23,173 bases of DNA from Saccoglossus kowalevskii (taxonomy: Eukaryota; Hemichordata; Enteropneusta; Harrimaniidae), in assembly GCF_000003605.2 (NCBI RefSeq), contig NW_003106595.1, positions 761,566 to 784,738 of the forward strand. The letters run 5' to 3'. A program made the translations under genes and the position numbers. The notes under the pieces were generated by a model, which worked only from the letters and a program-made list of their open reading frames with translations, did no database searches and was not told the DNA's origin. Shown here piece by piece: positions 18,742-23,173 of the stretch (position 1 is the first letter of the stretch; each line of letters begins with the position of its first letter).

Positions 18742-19760
18742 CATGCTTCTCATCGTGAAAATACAGTAGTTTTCCCTGGAAATCGTTTTTCCCCGCTACA
18801 CAATGCAATCGTTTTCACATTTGTTTTTAAGTAAAGAGACCTGCAATTCATGTTGTCAGTATTTTGGAATCAAGTTCCCATCAGCAGTGTTGTAATAAAA
18901 ATGTAAATATTGAAAGATGCAAACGGTACTTTGAATAAAATACATTATTCATTATAGTGAATTATAATATAATTAATATCATCATATATGCAAACGGAAA
19001 AAAATATGAAATATGAGAATGTTTTTAAACTCAATTTTGTCGTGTAAAGGACCCCCAGCAAAGAATATATATTCATCATTGTCAAGACAACTACATTCCA
19101 CTTGTATCTGAGAAAACTTCCAAAGAAGAGGTGATTTGTATCATGTTGTGTAATACTGTTTAAAGCAATTTGCTATAATGTTATACACCACAGTCAACAG
19201 ACCCATGTTTATACTTTATAAATATACTTTTAAATATTCATACACACAACTGTTTTCATGAAATCAGTCTTATTGCATAAATAGAACAGCTTGACATCTT
19301 GTAACTTCCGTTTGATTTTATACGTAACTAATTTATAACATGGGTTTGTTGACTCCAGTGTGAATTGTTCTTATATTTGTTGTTGTGCATTTTGGACGGA
19401 GTGGGAAAGATATATTATCCCTGATTATTGAACGTTTTGAATTTGTTATCTACAATTAATTTATTCAAGATGAGCAATATTCGTAAAGGGGATAAGATGA
19501 TTCTTACCCCGAGATTCGGGCAAATTTTCGACTTTTGATTTATGCTCTTTTTAGTTGAAAACATTGTCATTATCACATTGGACGATTTCATCAAGAGAAT
19601 AGTATAATATAAAGAAGAAGAACTACAGTAACTTTGTTTTTATTGAATACACTAGTGGAGATTTTTCATGCAAAAATTGATATGGAAGTTTTTTTTATTT
19701 TCTAGACTTATAATAAGTTGCACAGAAAAATTAAAACTTGCATAAATTACAAGGTCAGAA
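18742..19760. other. AT-rich non-coding stretch with no recognised feature
   Basis: Two AATAAA words (about 18894 and 18935) are present but cannot be tied to a gene. No ORF or repeat that I can support. Confidence 0.5.
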
Positions 19761-20147
19761 GGTAGAAGCCTACTCATAATTTTTGGTCAATGTTCATTGG
19801 TTTATTATGTAATATTATGAAACTATTGTCCCATTACATCATGAAATAGTATTTGTTGTGTAATACAATCATTTTGTTCTAATATTTTTTTTTAATCGCT
19901 ATTTTTAGAACAATTTCATAGACCATTTGTGATATGGCATAATATTTCTGCCATAGGAACCTTTGGTAAGAGCTTTATAATACTAACTAAATGGCCACTA
20001 TCCACTAAAAAACAACCATTATTTTTTCGAAAATTAGACTGGTTGACTTAAGCCTTTTTACGTCAATTAATTTATATTACCCAGAAGTACAATTTATTGC
20101 AAAATGAATAAATTCTGGGTATTTTCATTTTTGAGTAGAATTCCACC
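19761..20147. mobile_element. 500-bp-family TIR element, copy 2
   Basis: It is a diverged and shorter (387 bp) relative of 713-1212 in the same orientation. The left end is GGTAGAAGCCTACTCAT; the right end on the other strand is GGTGGAATTCTACTCAA. TTAA follows the right end (20148-20151); the left TTAA is lost (AGAA). Interior words TGTTCATTGGTTTATT and TAATATTTCTGCCAT match copy 1. Confidence 0.75.
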
Positions 20148-20151
20148 TTAA

Positions 20152-20546
20152 TAGCGAAGTGACTCAACAAATGCGTTTGTTATAGATGCGTATTGAACCC
20201 ATTCAGGGGGATACTTCCATCGAGAAACTTTTTATACATATTCACCGAGAAATGGTTCCTTTTATTTGAGTTAAATGTCTCTAGTGGGACCCTTTTTGAG
20301 GTGAGAGGTCTGGGAAGGAGCCTACAATATAATTTCATCATTCGTGATTGAAATAAGTATTAATTGAGGGCGGTCATTGTTTTTTAATTGTTTAGAAGAG
20401 AATATCCATCTTCGCCTTTTTGGCTGCCTGGAAAGGGTAGGACTGGTATTCTTGATTTTACCAGCATATTCCTGATAAAAAAACAACAACAAACAACGAG
20501 TACAGTATTATTAGAAATGCTGTGTTCGAATACCTGAGATTATTAA
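20152..20546. other. Non-coding stretch with no recognised feature
   Basis: Nothing coding or repetitive that I can support between the two elements. Confidence 0.5.
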
Positions 20547-20700
20547 AGCGAGAAGATTGTCACTTGCGCACGCGCGTGAATTGATTCCCAAGCGATGATA
20601 ACAACACATGCTAAGAACGCAAAGGCTCATGGATGGACGATTGTTTGGAAGTTGACATGCTATGGCCACCTGATGCATGCGCAGGTGACAACTCCCCGCT
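20547..20700. mobile_element. TTAA-flanked MITE, subtype A, copy 5
   Basis: The element is 154 bp. The left end is AGCGAGAAGATTGTCAC; the right end on the other strand is AGCGGGGAGTTGTCACC. TTAA lies at 20543-20546 and 20701-20704. Its reverse strand aligns with copy 3 (13486-13640) along the whole length, at roughly 75% identity by eye. An ORF starting at 20595 is incidental. Confidence 0.85.
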
Positions 20701-20704
20701 TTAA

Positions 20705-21106
20705 ATCAAAATGTTTGATTTTGAGATTACAAACTATTTACAATCATCTCATTTATGTAACTATGAATATGATAAAGCGTGGTGTCATTTTATTTCATAA
20801 ATATCATTCCTAAAATAAAAGAGTATATGATTTCTGTTAAAAGTGTATGCTTTGTGTTGGTCAGTGTTGTTTCACAATTTGAGGTTACGTTTGAGCTGGT
20901 ACAGGAAATAAAAAAGGCATTTTACGTTTTTACAGGAAATAAAATGAAAGTTCCATATACAGTAAAAAAAAATTTTTTTTACACTTTACGGATAAAGCAA
21001 ATTCTTCGTTACATTTCATATTTTTATAATATATTTGATAATTTGTGTTTAAGAATCAAAGTAGGAAATTGCGTACAAATTAGGACTTTTAATGAGGGAA
21101 ACGCTT
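20705..21106. other. AT-rich stretch next to the LINE 3' end
   Basis: It holds a 110-codon ORF (20779-21111) of Lys/Phe/Ile/Val-rich composition that simply reflects AT-rich DNA. No domain is visible. Confidence 0.45.
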
Positions 21107-21318
21107 TATAATAATAATTGTATAATGGCCTCTGGCCCATTACAATCATACAAATTAATTATTGACAAGAAATAAATTTACCTTACAAAAATATGTATGA
21201 AAATATAGATGAAGAGGTGTCAATAGATAATATAAGCACTATATAATAATGTGATGGGGATATTTATATACATACAAGCTTATTAGGTTATTCTCATTTG
21301 ATCTTTGATTAAAAAACA

Positions 21319-22113
21319 CTAAATAAATAGAGCTAACGAGTTAATGATTTGGCTTTTAGAGGAACTTAATAGTCGTACTAGAGTATTCAAATTTGGGGGT
21401 TGTGTCTCATTTGGGAGATACTTTTTCCTGATTGTGTCCCATGCAGTGCATTTTAGTAAAAAATGATATTCATCATCAATTTCTTGCAGGCACAAATGAC
21501 AAATACGGCTCTCCCTAGGGATATTATTATGTCTGCCTCTTTCTATTTCTAAGGGATGGCACGTACATCTTAATCTTGCTATTGCTCTGCGCAATTTTAA
21601 TTGTGGCAATGACACATAGTTTTCAATCCCAAAATTTGTTTTGTATTGCCTATAATACTGCGTTTTTTCGACAGAACAAACGTCTATATACCAATCTGCA
21701 ATTCCAGTATCTTTGACCCGTTCACAAAATTTGTACAAGAACATGTCAGAGTCCCCCACCCCTTGATTAAACCAGACATAACCAAATCTATATTTAAATA
21801 GCAATTTATTCATTTCTGTGGCCCACCTTTGTCCTTTTTCGCCCAGTGAAAGTAACATCCGGTAAGCTTTTTGGGGTAATCTGTTTTCATCCATGCTAGT
21901 AATTTTTAACCAATATTTCACACATTTTTTAACATGGTAACAAAATAGGGGTAGCCTCCCGCAATCCCCTAATACTGTACAAGTTGGAGCATTTTTACCT
22001 ACACCGAGGTATTGCCTACAATAAGACGTATGTACACTTTCTAAATGTTGATATTGACCATATCCCCAAATTTCAGACCCATATATAAGTACAGGTTGAA
22101 TTAAGGTGTCCGT
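21319..22113 (-). pseudogene. LINE ORF2 C-terminal part
   Basis: It continues the same ORF in another frame, starting LIQPVLIYGSEIWG, a conserved post-RT block. The C-terminus has a C-x2-C-x8-H-x4-C cluster in CHLCLQEIDDEYHFLLKC, preceded by RESRI. This zinc-like motif is common at the end of such LINE ORFs. A single-base shift near 22110 separates it from the RT half; the part itself is open for about 265 codons, so the insertion is fairly young. Confidence 0.85.
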
Positions 22114-22601
22114 CAAAAATCTTAAAATACAAGTCTGCTTTAAAACATTGCATATTTCCTAAGTATCTTTTGATTGCATTCAATTTCTTTTTGCTTTTTA
22201 TAGCTAATTTTTCTGTGGTAATATTAAAAGAGCATTTACATGACATTACCAACCCCAAGTATTCATATGAACTAACAGTACTAAGTTGCTTATTCTCGAA
22301 GTACCACTTTTCATATTTACATGTACTGAGATATCCCCCATTTCTGTATACTACAATTTTAGTTATATTTAAGTTGATATTTAGATCCCACTTGTTTGTA
22401 AACTCATACAATATACTTATTAGTCTTTTCAAGCCCAAAACAGAATTTGAAAATAAAGCAATGTCGTCAGCATACAATAATGAAAACAACTCTAACATGT
22501 CGTTCGGGATCAATTGTATTCCTCTATACCCAAAGTCATCTAACATGCTTTGTAGCTCATTAATGTAAAATGAGAATAAAATAGAGCTGATCATGCTATC
22601 A
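22114..22601 (-). pseudogene. LINE reverse transcriptase fragment
   Basis: It carries ISSILFSFYINELQ, then the catalytic LLYADDIALFSNS (YADD at about 22474-22463), then NKWDLNINLNITK and SYEYLGLVMS, the standard order of RT palm blocks in non-LTR elements. The conserved blocks before these are missing. The frame continues upstream to 22759 only through unrelated sequence and the C-run. The frame is lost near 22110. Confidence 0.88.
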
Positions 22602-22613
22602 GGGGGGGGGGGG
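22602..22613 (+). repeat. G12 homopolymer at the LINE 5' truncation point
   Basis: Twelve consecutive G between recognisable LINE sequence and unrelated flanking sequence. Its position suggests either a G-rich target site or bases added at the truncation. Confidence 0.85.
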
Positions 22614-22746
22614 ATCTCTCTTCGGGGTTCTCCACACCAGGGGCGTCGATCCATTCTGAAATATGAGGGGGACACTTTTGTGTCCGCGTAAGCGGCCAAT
22701 GTCCGCGCTTGCGCGAACAGGGGGTGTCTGAGAAGGGGGACTGCCC

Positions 22747-22794
22747 TATGTTCTGACATCTCTATGTTCCGACACCCTTATGTTCCGACACACA
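22747..22794. repeat. Three 16-bp tandem repeats, TATGTTCCGACA type
   Basis: Copies start at 22747 (TATGTTCTGACA), 22763 (TATGTTCCGACA) and 22779 (TATGTTCCGACA), each plus four bases. Confidence 0.85.
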
Positions 22795-23173
22795 GTATAC
22801 TTGTGTCAAACTTAATCTGACTAGCCGTGCGTGACCTTTTACTACCTTGATATAACCAGAATGTCCTGTGGGTTAATACTGGAAATCCAACTGTAGTGTA
22901 GTCCGGCCATGATGCTCGAAAGTCCATGAAGGCGGGATCTTGTATAATGTTATCGGATAATTATCAGAGAATTATCAAAAAATGTTGCCCATTGTATCAT
23001 TCTAATACTTCGACAATTATTTGACAATATCCGTGTCTGTTAGATATGGTTCCAACCTTAAATCCTCCGATTGCCTAACTATCGAAGTTTTAGATCGATA
23101 ATTATCGGAGAATTATTTTACCTTTTTTATGAAAGTTGTACATCGATATTCATCAGTCGCGGAATTGCAAGGT
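22795..23173. other. Non-coding right edge with a 20-bp direct repeat
   Basis: GATAATTATCAGAGAATTAT (22956-22975) recurs as GATAATTATCGGAGAATTAT (23097-23116), 19 of 20 bases identical and 141 bp apart. Each starts with the palindrome GATAATTATC. No coding signal was seen. Confidence 0.6.

Larger units (their letters stand above)
21107..22601 (-). mobile_element. 5'-truncated non-LTR retrotransposon (LINE)
   Basis: On the - strand it begins inside the reverse transcriptase, next to a run of 12 G on the + strand, and runs through the RT thumb and C-terminal region to a stop at 21319. A 3' UTR of about 200 nt follows, then a hairpin (21123-21142, TAATGG/CCATTA) and a (TTA)n tail near 21107-21119. 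The order and the Cys-rich C-terminus resemble CR1/L2-like (Jockey-group) elements. The clade is not proven. It is dead: the 5' part is missing and there is a frameshift near 22110. Confidence 0.88.

Noticed and set aside
20779-21111. 110-codon + strand ORF
   Set aside because: Its composition follows AT-rich DNA, it has no domain, and it runs into the LINE tail.
22170-22568. 132-codon + strand ORF
   Set aside because: It is the antisense shadow of the LINE reverse transcriptase, whose motifs are clear on the other strand.
22637-22660. A hAT-type terminus (CAGGGGCG) near the LINE
   Set aside because: Only one possible end is visible, with no inverted partner or 8-bp duplication in the window.

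Overview
This is eukaryotic nuclear DNA. It is AT-rich, has introns with GT/AG splice sites, and is dense in short inverted-repeat elements and dead retrotransposons. The two recognisable genes are both animal genes: an executioner caspase and ACBD6. Together with the repeats, this suggests an invertebrate animal, probably marine (mollusc, annelid, brachiopod, hemichordate or amphioxus would all fit). I cannot place it more precisely from the sequence alone.

Layout. Bases 1-3360 contain no gene I can support: a minisatellite that runs in from the left edge, a 500-bp TTAA-flanked inverted-repeat element, a decayed TIR element and a TTAA microsatellite. Bases 3364-9034 hold a complete six-exon executioner caspase on the + strand (370 aa). 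It has a candidate TATA/initiator, conserved catalytic residues and a poly(A) signal. Bases 9035-11929 are a repeat-rich gap between convergent genes. Bases 11930-17295 hold a complete six-exon ACBD6-like gene on the - strand (244 aa: acyl-CoA-binding domain plus two ankyrin repeats). All five caspase junctions and all five ACBD6 junctions agree in splice sites and codon phase. Divergent from ACBD6, with 503 bp between start codons, is a one-exon ORF for an unrecognised 139-aa membrane protein (17799-18218). Bases 18219-23173 contain no supported host gene. They hold two TTAA elements, a second copy of the 500-bp family, a 5'-truncated frameshifted LINE on the - strand, and tandem repeats near the right edge.

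How it fits together. The caspase is a cytosolic protease of apoptosis. ACBD6 is a cytosolic acyl-CoA carrier linked to protein myristoylation. I see no evidence that these neighbours form a pathway; they look like ordinary adjacent animal genes. The most distinctive signals are a family of at least five TTAA-flanked MITEs spread through both genes, a LINE 3' end with a conserved hairpin plus TTA tail present in two copies, a 13-residue triplication in the caspase prodomain, and an 11-bp ETS-like word shared by the two promoter regions. I did not find a new multi-gene biological system here.
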